Position numbers and translations under genes: made by a program | Notes under the pieces: model-generated | What the model was told of the DNA's origin: nothing | Seen by the model: only the letters and a program-made list of their open reading frames with translations | The model's database searches: none | In this document: piece after piece, positions 18,951 through 28,404 of the stretch | Numbering within the stretch: the stretch's first letter is position 1 | How the letters are laid out: each line of letters opens with the position of its first letter | DNA from: Akkermansiaceae bacterium | GTDB lineage: Bacteria; Verrucomicrobiota; Verrucomicrobiia; Verrucomicrobiales; Akkermansiaceae | Direction: 5' to 3' | Assembly: GCA_015062015.1 (NCBI GenBank) | Contig: SUVM01000004.1 | Span: forward strand, 1-40,560 | Length of the DNA: 40,560 nucleotides

Positions 18951-21758
18951 ATGTTTAATAACAAATATATCATTCTTGCATTCAGCATAGGAGCCATGAC
19001 GGCCACAAGCCTATTGACCTCTTGCTCTGAGGCAGAGAAAACACCTGCAAGCAGAACCGAAAAGGCGGTTAAGGTATTTCCAATACAGCAAACGGAAGTC
19101 GTAGACACGGCGGAATGGATGGGGTACCTGCGCGGCATAGAAGACACGGATCTTTACCCCCATGTATCCGGCACGTTAGAATACTACGCCGAAGGTATAA
19201 CGGTAAAAGGACCGCGTAAAAATGCCGAAACGGGAGAAATAATACCCGGCGACATCATCTACAAAATAGACGCGAAGCCATTTGAGGCAGAGCTTGCTCG
19301 CGCACAGGCCAATCTGGCAGAAACAGAAGCAACCTTGCAACAGGCCAAAGCTAATAAACAAAAGCAGGAGGTAGACGTAAAGCGCTATCAGGAAAGTGTT
19401 AAAACAGGTGCTATTTCCAGCAAAATGCTAGACGACGCCGAATACACTCTGGCAAGCACAGAGGCGCAGATTAAATCCCTGCAAGCGGAAATTCTGCGCC
19501 AGCAAGCTGCGGTTAAAATTGCAGAAATCAACTTAGGCTACACCGCCGTGCGTGCCCCATACGACGGCCGCGTCGGCACCTCCCTCGTTTCTAAAGGCGA
19601 GTTGGTGGGGCCCACCAAAAAATTAGGCAACATCATTTCCATCGGTCATGTCGGCAACGACATCCCCACCGAAAACGCAAGCGATACCAAACCGCTTCTG
19701 CGGGTAGAATTTGCCATTAACAGTGATGCGCTTACAGAGGATTTTCGTATATTCGGCAACGTTCAATCCGACAAGCAGGATCCGAAGTTAGCCAAACTCA
19801 ACACCTACTTTACCCTCATATTGGAAGACGGCACGGAGTACCCGATTAAAGGCACCTTGGTTTCCATGGATAGCCGCATCGACGACACCGGGCTTATCAA
19901 CATCATCGGGCATATAGAAAACGACGGTCGCTTACGCGGGGGCATGAAGGCAAATGTAAAAGTAAATCTGGAGCGCACCCGCCGCCAGGCTTTGTTGGTA
20001 CCGCCGGATGCCATTCGCAGCATCATGCGTAATAAGTTCATCGTCTTTGTAGACAAAGACAACATACCCCATTCCATACCCGTTAGCATCCAAGGCGAAT
20101 ACGAGGTAGAGGTAAAAGAAGCATCCGGCACCACCACGCGGCAAAAAATGGTGGCCATAGGAGACTACCCCGGACGCCCCCTGCTCGAAGAGTTCAAAAA
20201 ATATAATCTCAAAACCCCGGCGGAGGTAAAAGTCATAGCCGATGCCGATGGCGGTGCCATTGCCATGAACATATCGTCCGCAAACTCCCGATTAGACGCC
20301 CGCCGCCAAGAAGCGAAAAAAGCATACGATGAACAGCAGGGCAGCATTTGGAGCAGCATATGCGTTGCCGTTGGCTTGGAAGACGAAGTACCGCATCCGG
20401 ATAGCATCAAACCCACAGCCATCGCCACGCAGGATTTCTCCTTTACACCGCAAGCTGCCCCCGCTGCTGCAAAAAAGGCACAGGAAATCAACAAAGATGC
20501 TCAGCCGACCATGCCACCCATACCGGTGAAAACCGCTAAACTACTGCAACAGGATGTGAATGTGAACGTAGATTGGTACGGCATTGTACGCGGCAAGGAA
20601 GAAGCACAAATTCGCCCGCAAATCAATGGGTTCCTGATAGAACAAAACTTCCGCGACGGTACCATAGTAGAAGCCGGGCACCTGCTCTACCGCATAGACC
20701 CCGCCCCCTACGATGCTGCACTTGAGCAGGCGCAAGCCAATTTAGAATCTGCCAAAGCCCACCTCGATGCAGCCAAAGTGGATTACGATAAAGCCTGCAA
20801 AGACCTGGAGCGTTACACCAACGCCAACAAACAAACGCCGGGCTCTGTCAGAGAAAAGGATATTGCCGATGCCGAGTGCACTATCCTCACTACCTCTGCG
20901 GCCATTAAACAAGCCGAGGCCACGGTGCAACAAATGGAAGCAGCCCTCAAAACTGCCCAGATTAATAAGGAATACACGGAAATCAGAGCCCCGTTCAAAG
21001 GACGCGTCGGCATCAGCAAAGCCTCTATCGGCGACTTGGTGTCTCAGGCAGACACGCATCCGCTGGTCACCCTTTCCTCTACGGATGACATGCGTGTAGA
21101 CTTTCAGGTTAGCGGCAAAGATGCCCTCAAAATCACCGGACAGATTGCCGAGCAGACGAATCAGGATACCTTGGTGTTCGACGTTATTCTGGAAGACGGC
21201 ACCACCTATCCGGGCAAAGTAGTCTCGGCAGACAACGTGGTAAAGAAATCCACCGGCACCTTCGGTATTGTTGCTAACATCGAAAATACAGACGGAGCCC
21301 TGCGCAGCGGCATGCCGGTAACGGTACGCGGCAAGCTGCAGCAAGAGAAAGGTGCCTTCTTAGTACCGGCGCGTGCGCCGCTTAGCGGAGCACAAGATTT
21401 GGTGATTCTCGTCGGGCCGGATGGTGCCCCCACCCCGCTCCCCATCCAAAAGGGAGCCATCGTCACAATCCCGGTAGAAACAGAGGTGGATGGTAAAAAA
21501 GTCATGCTGGAGCAACCGATGCAGATTATCCGCATCAACCCGAATATGCTCACCCAAATGGGATTCCAAGACACGGCAAATATTCAGGTAGTAGTAGAAG
21601 GCTCTACCATGGCAGCCATGGCTATGGAAGCTAACATGAAAGCGAACTCCAGAGCCAACAAACTCGCACCCTCGCCGTTTATCTACACCAAACCCAAAAC
21701 GGTTGAGCCATCTGTCACAGCAGAAAAAGCCAATACATCTTCTCACAAAAAATTCTGA
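18951..21758 (+). CDS. RND efflux periplasmic adaptor lipoprotein with two fused MFP modules
   Basis: Start at ATG 18951 gives a signal peptide and lipobox (SLLTSCSE). Two complete adaptor repeats: GTLEYYAEGITVKG...YKIDAKPFEAELARAQANL...YTAVRAPYDGRVG and GFLIEQNFRDGTIVEAGHLLYRIDPAPYDAALEQAQANL...YTEIRAPFKGRVG. Confidence 0.92.
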   Translation: MFNNKYIILAFSIGAMTATSLLTSCSEAEKTPASRTEKAVKVFPIQQTEVVDTAEWMGYLRGIEDTDLYPHVSGTLEYYAEGITVKGPRKNAETGEIIPGDIIYKIDAKPFEAELARAQANLAETEATLQQAKANKQKQEVDVKRYQESVKTGAISSKMLDDAEYTLASTEAQIKSLQAEILRQQAAVKIAEINLGYTAVRAPYDGRVGTSLVSKGELVGPTKKLGNIISIGHVGNDIPTENASDTKPLLRVEFAINSDALTEDFRIFGNVQSDKQDPKLAKLNTYFTLILEDGTEYPIKGTLVSMDSRIDDTGLINIIGHIENDGRLRGGMKANVKVNLERTRRQALLVPPDAIRSIMRNKFIVFVDKDNIPHSIPVSIQGEYEVEVKEASGTTTRQKMVAIGDYPGRPLLEEFKKYNLKTPAEVKVIADADGGAIAMNISSANSRLDARRQEAKKAYDEQQGSIWSSICVAVGLEDEVPHPDSIKPTAIATQDFSFTPQAAPAAAKKAQEINKDAQPTMPPIPVKTAKLLQQDVNVNVDWYGIVRGKEEAQIRPQINGFLIEQNFRDGTIVEAGHLLYRIDPAPYDAALEQAQANLESAKAHLDAAKVDYDKACKDLERYTNANKQTPGSVREKDIADAECTILTTSAAIKQAEATVQQMEAALKTAQINKEYTEIRAPFKGRVGISKASIGDLVSQADTHPLVTLSSTDDMRVDFQVSGKDALKITGQIAEQTNQDTLVFDVILEDGTTYPGKVVSADNVVKKSTGTFGIVANIENTDGALRSGMPVTVRGKLQQEKGAFLVPARAPLSGAQDLVILVGPDGAPTPLPIQKGAIVTIPVETEVDGKKVMLEQPMQIIRINPNMLTQMGFQDTANIQVVVEGSTMAAMAMEANMKANSRANKLAPSPFIYTKPKTVEPSVTAEKANTSSHKKF

Positions 21759-21774
21759 TTTACTCTAAACCGCT

Positions 21775-24700
21775 ATGTCTCCTTTTTTCATCAAGCACCC
21801 GATCATTGCCGGTGTCATTTCTATAGTGACAACCATGCTGGGTATTATTTGTATGATGGGGTTGCCGATTTCTCAATACCCGGATATTGCCCCCGTTACC
21901 ATCCAGCTGAGTGCCACCTACCCCGGTGCCAACGCTCAGGAAGTGGCAGATTCCGTAGCCACCCCCATCGAATTGCAGCTTTCCGGCATGCAGGGGTTGG
22001 ACTACATCAGCTCCACTTCCTCCAACAACGGCAGCTGCTCCATTAACGTTATTTTCGAGCCCGGAACCGATGCCAACACGGACCAACAGCTCACCTACAT
22101 GAAATACAGTCAGGCAACCTCTCAGTTGCCCAACTCTGTTGCTCAAATGGGTATCACCATCAAGCAATCCTCCGGGTTGCCCATGGTGCTTTATGCTATT
22201 GATTCTCCGCAGGGCTTCTTTAAGCCCATAGACCTCACCGGCTACGCCTACCTCAACTTGGTAGACCCCATTAAACGCGTTAAAGGTGTAGGCGACTGTA
22301 TGGTATTCGGCGGCCGATATGCTATCCGCATTTGGCTGGACTCGGAAAAAATGGCACAAAAGAACATTTCTGTCACCCAGGTGTATAATGCCGTAAGTGC
22401 ACAAAATGCCATTAACCCGGGTGGTGCTGTCGGTGCAGAACCCATGCCCGACGGGCAAGAGTTCACCTACACCATACGCAATAAAGGGCGTATGGAAAGC
22501 ACAGAAGAGTTTGAGCGCATCATCGTATACCAAGACGATACGCAATCCGTACGTCTTAAAGACATTGCCACCATCGAGTTAGGCTCTCAGAGCTACTCTT
22601 TGGCAGGCCGCATCGGCCAGTCCGTAACAGGAGAAAGCCGCCCCGGCACCGTTTTGGCAATCTACCAAGCAGCAGATGCCAATGCTCTTGAAACAGTGGC
22701 CAACCTCAAAAAACTCTTTGCAGAGAAAGAAGCCGTCATGCCGGAGGGTATGCGCGGGTTCATCGCCTTGGATACCACCACCACCGTGCAAGACTCTATC
22801 AACGAAATCATCCACACGCTGTTTGAGGCGCTGGTACTGGTGGCCTTCGTTGTATTCCTGTTCCTGCAAGGCTGGCGTGCTACGCTCATTCCGCTTATTG
22901 CCGTACCGGTATCTTTGGTAACAACCTTCTGTTTCTTCCCGATATTGGGTTTCTCGCTCAACACCATCTGTTTGTTGGGTATGGTATTGGCCATCGGTTT
23001 GGTGGTGGACGACGCCATCGTGGTGGTGGAAGCCGTAGAATCGCACATGGAAAACGGCATGAACCCGAGGGAAGCCACCTTCGCAGCCATGAAGGAGGTG
23101 AGCGGCCCGGTTATCGCCATTGCTCTTGTGCTGGCAGCCGTATTCCTGCCCTCTGTGCTCTTACCCGGCATCACCGGCACCCTCTTCCAGCAATTTGCCG
23201 TAACCATTGCTATATCCATGCTTATTTCGGCATTCAATGCCTTGACACTTTCTCCGGCACTGTCTGCCCTTTTGCTCAAACCGAAGAAGGAGCACAAATC
23301 CTTCCTTACCCCGTTCTACAACGGCTTCAACAAAGTATATGATAAGATGGCAGCCGGCTTTGCCGCATGCTGCGGTGTGCTTTGCCGCAAGTTGTACATC
23401 TCTATAGCGGCACTGGCAGGGCTTACCGTGCTCATTATCCCCGCTGCTAAACAGGTACCCGGCGGGTTCCTGCCTGCAGAAGACCAAGGCTACCTCTTGA
23501 GCGGCATCATCATGAAACCCGGTGTATCTTTACAACGCCTTGTAGAGCAAAGCCCCAAAATAGAAAAAGCACTACTTGCCGACCCTGCCGTAGAAAACGT
23601 GGTCTCCGTAGTGGGTATGAACATGATGATTGGTGTGCAAACCACCAACGCCGTCACCTACTTCATTAAACTCAAAGACTTTGCAGACCGCCCCGCAATG
23701 AAAAACGGAGAAACACCCACTGCAGACGACATCCAAAAACGCCTGACGGCAGCCTTGGGTGCCAGCGGAGGAGATGGTGTCACCTTCGTTGCATGCCCGC
23801 CTGCTATCCCCGGCGTCGGTACGGGTAACGACATCTCATTTGTACTGGAAGATTTGGAAGGCCAGGGTGTAGCCGCACTTTACACGCAGGTTAAGAAGCT
23901 GGAAGCAGCTCTGAACGCACACCCGGCTATCGGCAGTGCCTCCGACATGATGCTGCCGGCTGTGCCGCAAAAAAGCATCGCCATCGACAAAGAGAAATGC
24001 TTGGCACAAGGCGTAGATTATTCGGAAGCCAACAGCTTATTGCAATGCTTCAACGGCTCCCGCTTCGTTAACTATTATACGGAGTTCGGCCAGCAATGGC
24101 AGGTCTACCTTCAGGCAGACGGCGATCACCGCGTCAATACGGATAAAATCGCCAACTTCTATATCTCCAACAAAAAAGGCGAAAAAGTGCCGCTGGATAC
24201 CCTCGTCACCATTGGCGACATCGCCGATACGGAGTTCGTGCTGCACAACAGTAACTACAATGCCGGCAAAATTTCCGTAAAACCGGCAGATGGTTATTCC
24301 TCTGCACAGGCTATGGAGGCCATAGAGGAAGTATTCTCCCAGTCCATGGATACCACTAAATTTGCCATGGAATATGTGGATATGAGCTTCCAGGAGAAAA
24401 AAGTGCAAGACGGTCTGGGATTGGGAGCCATCTTCACCTTATCGGGCGTGTTTGCCTTCCTCATTATGGCGGCATTGTACGAAAAATGGACACTGCCGAT
24501 AGCCATTTTCCTCTCCGTACCGATTGCGGTACTGGGGGCCTTTACCGGTTTGATGCTCTTTGGGATGACACTGGACATTTACGCCCAGATTGGCTTGGTC
24601 ATGTTGGTAGGTTTGGCCGCCAAGAACGCCATTCTCATCGTAGAGTTTGCCGTACTGCAAATGGAAAAAGGGATGGACTTGATAGATGCAGCCGTAAGTG

Positions 24701-24984
24701 CCGCACGCATGCGTTTACGCCCCATTCTCATGACATCCTTTGCCTTTATTCTGGGCTGTGTACCGTTGTTAACGGCAGAGGGCTCCGGAGCATTGGCTCG
24801 CAACGCCATCGGCGTTGTCGTAGTAATTGGTATGAGCGTTGCAACGCTGGTGGGTGTCTTCTTTATTCCCTGCTCCTTTGTGTTCGTGATGAAACTCTTC
24901 CGCAGTAAAATCACGAAGGCTCATCATGGCGCAGACCCGGACGAAGCAAGTGCCTACGCCAAGCTCGAGGCTCAGGAAAAATAA
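21775..24984 (+). CDS. RND (HAE1/AcrB-like) efflux transporter permease
   Basis: FIKHPIIAGVISIVTTMLGIICMMGLPISQYPDIAPVTIQLSATYPGANAQEV, GLVVDDAIVVVEAVE, MLVGLAAKNAILIVEFA. Confidence 0.96.
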   Translation: MSPFFIKHPIIAGVISIVTTMLGIICMMGLPISQYPDIAPVTIQLSATYPGANAQEVADSVATPIELQLSGMQGLDYISSTSSNNGSCSINVIFEPGTDANTDQQLTYMKYSQATSQLPNSVAQMGITIKQSSGLPMVLYAIDSPQGFFKPIDLTGYAYLNLVDPIKRVKGVGDCMVFGGRYAIRIWLDSEKMAQKNISVTQVYNAVSAQNAINPGGAVGAEPMPDGQEFTYTIRNKGRMESTEEFERIIVYQDDTQSVRLKDIATIELGSQSYSLAGRIGQSVTGESRPGTVLAIYQAADANALETVANLKKLFAEKEAVMPEGMRGFIALDTTTTVQDSINEIIHTLFEALVLVAFVVFLFLQGWRATLIPLIAVPVSLVTTFCFFPILGFSLNTICLLGMVLAIGLVVDDAIVVVEAVESHMENGMNPREATFAAMKEVSGPVIAIALVLAAVFLPSVLLPGITGTLFQQFAVTIAISMLISAFNALTLSPALSALLLKPKKEHKSFLTPFYNGFNKVYDKMAAGFAACCGVLCRKLYISIAALAGLTVLIIPAAKQVPGGFLPAEDQGYLLSGIIMKPGVSLQRLVEQSPKIEKALLADPAVENVVSVVGMNMMIGVQTTNAVTYFIKLKDFADRPAMKNGETPTADDIQKRLTAALGASGGDGVTFVACPPAIPGVGTGNDISFVLEDLEGQGVAALYTQVKKLEAALNAHPAIGSASDMMLPAVPQKSIAIDKEKCLAQGVDYSEANSLLQCFNGSRFVNYYTEFGQQWQVYLQADGDHRVNTDKIANFYISNKKGEKVPLDTLVTIGDIADTEFVLHNSNYNAGKISVKPADGYSSAQAMEAIEEVFSQSMDTTKFAMEYVDMSFQEKKVQDGLGLGAIFTLSGVFAFLIMAALYEKWTLPIAIFLSVPIAVLGAFTGLMLFGMTLDIYAQIGLVMLVGLAAKNAILIVEFAVLQMEKGMDLIDAAVSAARMRLRPILMTSFAFILGCVPLLTAEGSGALARNAIGVVVVIGMSVATLVGVFFIPCSFVFVMKLFRSKITKAHHGADPDEASAYAKLEAQEK

Positions 24985-25012
24985 TTAACCTCCCCGATTT
25001 TACAAAATCCGC

Positions 25013-25055
25013 ACGGCTTCAGCGTCTACCCAACGGGGGCGTTGAAGCCGTTTCT
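25013..25055 (+). terminator. Rho-independent terminator after the RND operon
   Basis: ACGGCTTCAGCG ... CGTTGAAGCCGT then TTCTCTT. Confidence 0.75.
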
Positions 25056-25079
25056 CTTACCCCTGACACACACAAGGGC

Positions 25080-25108
25080 TTGACGCGTAGGCGGGCATGT
25101 GGTACACT
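25080..25108 (+). promoter_or_regulatory. Promoter TTGACG-17-TACACT for the GTPase/GAP1 operon
   Basis: -35 at 25080-25085, -10 at 25103-25108, ATG at 25129. Confidence 0.65.
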
Positions 25109-25128
25109 GCGGTATCGGTTATCTAGCG

Positions 25129-26856
25129 ATGAATGATCAATTATACATCTACGACTGCCTCACCGGCAAACTCCGTGTTTCAAATGGTGATTTCATGGCC
25201 ATAGGTGCAGGTAAACAAAACACCTTCCGCATTAAAACAGAGGCAGAAAGTGCCGGTGTCTTTGCTCAACGCAATGGGGTATGCCGCTTCTTCCCGCATA
25301 ACAAACACTATACATACTCCATTAATTCCAAACAGGTTTCTACGCCTACACTCATCAAACCGGAGAACTTTTACCTGCTGGTGCTCAGCGGCGGGCTCAT
25401 TATCGCGTGGTTTGGCAGCGACGACTCCCGCCCCGATTTCGGCAACTTTGACCCCAATTGCTGGTACATTTACACCCCGGAGACAGACCAATGGAGCGAC
25501 GCCTTGGATTTAGAACTGGTGCTGAGCCGCAGCAAACAATCCCCGGGGGAATCGTTAGCAACTTTTGATGGTTTGGGGCACAATGCCTACCTGCTGTCCG
25601 ACCTTCAACAAGTAGCAGATTTTTACCTCAACTCTACCGACTACAAAGATAAATTAAACAGCCCGGCAGATAACCCACGCAAAAACGGGTTCCGCTGCCC
25701 CTCTTGCCACGAACTCTTCAGCGCAGAGCAAGTGCTGGGCATTGCCGTACATCCGCAACTTCGCGGCGACATCTACTTGGGGGAAAATGCCATGCAACGC
25801 TTTACCCCTGCAAAATATAATGATAAAGGACAAGCCTTGGATGAAATGGGAGCACAATGCAGCGAGTTTGCCTGCCCGCACTGCCACCACAAGCTCCCCC
25901 CGTTTTTTGAGCAAACCACCCACCACCATATCACCATACTGGGTGCGCCGACAGCCGGCAAAGTATATTACCAAGCAGCCCTCATTCACCAGTTAGAGAG
26001 AGAGCTGCCCCGGGACTTCAACATCCCGTTCCGAGATGCAACCCCGGAAAGCAATACCGCGCTCAACAACATGCGTATTCGCACCTTTTATTCCTCCACG
26101 CCGGAGGAATTCCGCGAAGGCCGAGACATGATGCACCATGCCTTACGCCGTAAAGTATGGCGTAACAACGTCTTTGAGCTTGTACCCCGCCCCTTTATCT
26201 ACAACCTCACCAAAGAAAGCAGCGCACACTCCCTGATTTTTTACAACACCGGAAACCGCGAATCCGCTCAGCCCGTTTTACCGCAAATCCGCAAAGGAGA
26301 AGCGGATGCCATCTTCTATCTGTATGACCCGACACTGGAGCCGGCATTCCGAGAAGTGATTCGAGATTTTGCCACCATCCCGCAACAAGCCCCTTGCTCA
26401 AACACCGTTTGCAGCCAATCTCAATTATTATCCGTGGCAGAGATGCACATCCGCACTGCTCTTAACGTGCCGCCGGGAGAAAAAATCAACATCCCCATTT
26501 CCGTTATCGTTACCAAGTGCGACATTTGGAAACAGCTACTGGGGCCGGAGCCCCTGCTCCCCATTGTGCGCAACGGGCGCCTCAAACCGCAAAATCTCTT
26601 GCGTAACTCATTGCGTATAAGAGACCTCCTTTTTCATTTGGCCCCGGAGGTATGCTCTCAGGCAGAATCGCTCTCCACGCGCGTTAACTACTTTGCGGTT
26701 TCCTCCTTCGGTAACCCGCCGGAAGAGTTTAGCGACGAGCTCACCGGCGAGACCTATATAGCCCCGGCAGGCGGTAGGCTTTCCCCGTTCCATGTAACAG
26801 ACCCGGTGCTGTGGTTCCTGTACAATACGGATATGGGCATGTTCCCCGAAAACTAA
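25129..26856 (+). CDS. FHA-like / zinc-ribbon / degenerate double-GTPase (DO-GTPase2-like) protein
   Basis: N-terminal beta-rich FHA-like segment; Zn ribbon CPSC...C..CPHC; P-loop-like ITILGAPTAGKVYYQAALIHQL; LIFYNTGNRE at the G3 position; VIVTKCDIW at the G4 position; NYFAVSSFG near the C-terminus. Confidence 0.7.
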   Translation: MNDQLYIYDCLTGKLRVSNGDFMAIGAGKQNTFRIKTEAESAGVFAQRNGVCRFFPHNKHYTYSINSKQVSTPTLIKPENFYLLVLSGGLIIAWFGSDDSRPDFGNFDPNCWYIYTPETDQWSDALDLELVLSRSKQSPGESLATFDGLGHNAYLLSDLQQVADFYLNSTDYKDKLNSPADNPRKNGFRCPSCHELFSAEQVLGIAVHPQLRGDIYLGENAMQRFTPAKYNDKGQALDEMGAQCSEFACPHCHHKLPPFFEQTTHHHITILGAPTAGKVYYQAALIHQLERELPRDFNIPFRDATPESNTALNNMRIRTFYSSTPEEFREGRDMMHHALRRKVWRNNVFELVPRPFIYNLTKESSAHSLIFYNTGNRESAQPVLPQIRKGEADAIFYLYDPTLEPAFREVIRDFATIPQQAPCSNTVCSQSQLLSVAEMHIRTALNVPPGEKINIPISVIVTKCDIWKQLLGPEPLLPIVRNGRLKPQNLLRNSLRIRDLLFHLAPEVCSQAESLSTRVNYFAVSSFGNPPEEFSDELTGETYIAPAGGRLSPFHVTDPVLWFLYNTDMGMFPEN

Positions 26857-26878
26857 ACCATACTCGCCGTACGCTGCA

Positions 26879-28381
26879 ATGTCTTACCAACTTATCCACG
26901 CCAAACAAAAGAGCGAAGCCTCCGATACCACCCCCCCGGAGCTTTGCGACATTGCATGCAGTACCACAATCCCGGCTTCTCTTAAGGAGGCTCTGGCCCA
27001 GCTTAGCCACAAGCTATACTGCAACTACACACATACCCAAGGCTGCATATACAGCTACCGCATCTTAACCTGCGATGCCACCCCCTACCACATACTCACT
27101 GCTGCAACCCGGCAGCCGGCGCATTCGGCATACAATTATATTTGCCACCATACGGTTTTAACGGAAGACGAGGTAATAACGCTCAGGCGCAATAGTGCAC
27201 GGCCCACCCCTGCCGGTATCATCTGTGCGCTGCAAAGCTCGGGCCATTGGTACACGCAGCAAACCACCTTGCCGCCACAAGCAGATAAAGAGCCCATGCT
27301 GTCGGCCTCTCAATTACCGGATGCCCGCACACAACCCACATGGAAAGAACTTACAGGCCACAAGCGTAATGCGGCTGTGTTGCTTACCCCACCATACACA
27401 AGTGCAACGCTGGTATGCTGTCCGCCGCGCATCACAGAGCAAGAGCGGCTTTTACTGTTGCACGAGGCTACATGGCTTATGCCCACCCGGGGATGGGGCA
27501 AAACCTTCTGCACGGAATGCACCGATAAAACGGCAGATTTTCATGTAACGGAAATCATGCTGACCACCACCCGGTCTGAACAGGCTGCAGCCATAGCCCA
27601 TACACAACGCATACCGATGCTACAGCTTTACCATGGGTTAAACCTACACTTGCAGGATGATGCCAACGGGTTAAGTACCGTTGCTCATCCCCTTGCGGCA
27701 AACCCGCAACCGCAAGTTACCCCCCAAGCTTACCCCACGGCAGAACACGGCACTAACATTTATAAATACACGGAAGCCCCGGATCACGAATGCTTCTTTA
27801 TACCTCCGCCTAAGCATAAAAAATGGCGTTCTTTCAAATATATCGGCATTTTGTTCGGGGTAACAACTGCTGTATACATCGTGGTATGCCATTATGCCGA
27901 CTTCTTTTCGCCACAACCGGAGGCTCCACAAGCCCCCGCTGTTACGGCAACCGCTAACCAAGCAATTCAACAATTCCGAGACATTCTTCGCCGACAAGAT
28001 TCTACAGATGACGCACTCAACAAACTGCATGCCCGCTTGCGAGATTCTGATGCCGCACCCTATGCAAGAAACCTGGCAGATTGCATTCGAATTTTAACCA
28101 CGGATATCAACAAAACCCACGGGCACCCCGAAAATCTGCTTTTCTTGGCAGAACAGGCCAAAGCCATGCACATACCCGTTGCGGATATTGCAAACTATTA
28201 CCTCTTACGGGTGATTAAAGATTACCCGGTAGAAGAATGGGTGGCACACAACACCACCGCACCTGCAAACGCTGCATGGGCACGCTTCTTTAATACCTAC
28301 CCCAACATGGTGAAAGAGTGGCAAACCCATGCAGATTACCATGCTCACATAGAGCCGCTTATCCGTAGGCATCTCCCATAA
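26879..28381 (+). CDS. GTPase-associated protein 1 (GAP1-N2/M-like) with C-terminal TM segment
   Basis: YSYRILTCDATPYHILTAATRQPAHSAYNYICHHTVLTEDEVITLRRNSARPTPAGIICAL and QPTWKELTGHKRNAAVLLTPPYTSATLVCCPP..EATWLMPTRGWGKTFCTE match my recollection of the GAP1-N2/GAP1-M layout; TM at YIGILFGVTTAVYIVVC. Confidence 0.6.
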   Translation: MSYQLIHAKQKSEASDTTPPELCDIACSTTIPASLKEALAQLSHKLYCNYTHTQGCIYSYRILTCDATPYHILTAATRQPAHSAYNYICHHTVLTEDEVITLRRNSARPTPAGIICALQSSGHWYTQQTTLPPQADKEPMLSASQLPDARTQPTWKELTGHKRNAAVLLTPPYTSATLVCCPPRITEQERLLLLHEATWLMPTRGWGKTFCTECTDKTADFHVTEIMLTTTRSEQAAAIAHTQRIPMLQLYHGLNLHLQDDANGLSTVAHPLAANPQPQVTPQAYPTAEHGTNIYKYTEAPDHECFFIPPPKHKKWRSFKYIGILFGVTTAVYIVVCHYADFFSPQPEAPQAPAVTATANQAIQQFRDILRRQDSTDDALNKLHARLRDSDAAPYARNLADCIRILTTDINKTHGHPENLLFLAEQAKAMHIPVADIANYYLLRVIKDYPVEEWVAHNTTAPANAAWARFFNTYPNMVKEWQTHADYHAHIEPLIRRHLP

Positions 28382-28404
28382 ATTCTCTCCCACTTCCTGC
28401 GCAG

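Noticed and set aside
21760-22545. 261-aa ORF antisense to the RND permease
   Set aside because: Shadow ORF of the permease coding strand, low-complexity composition.
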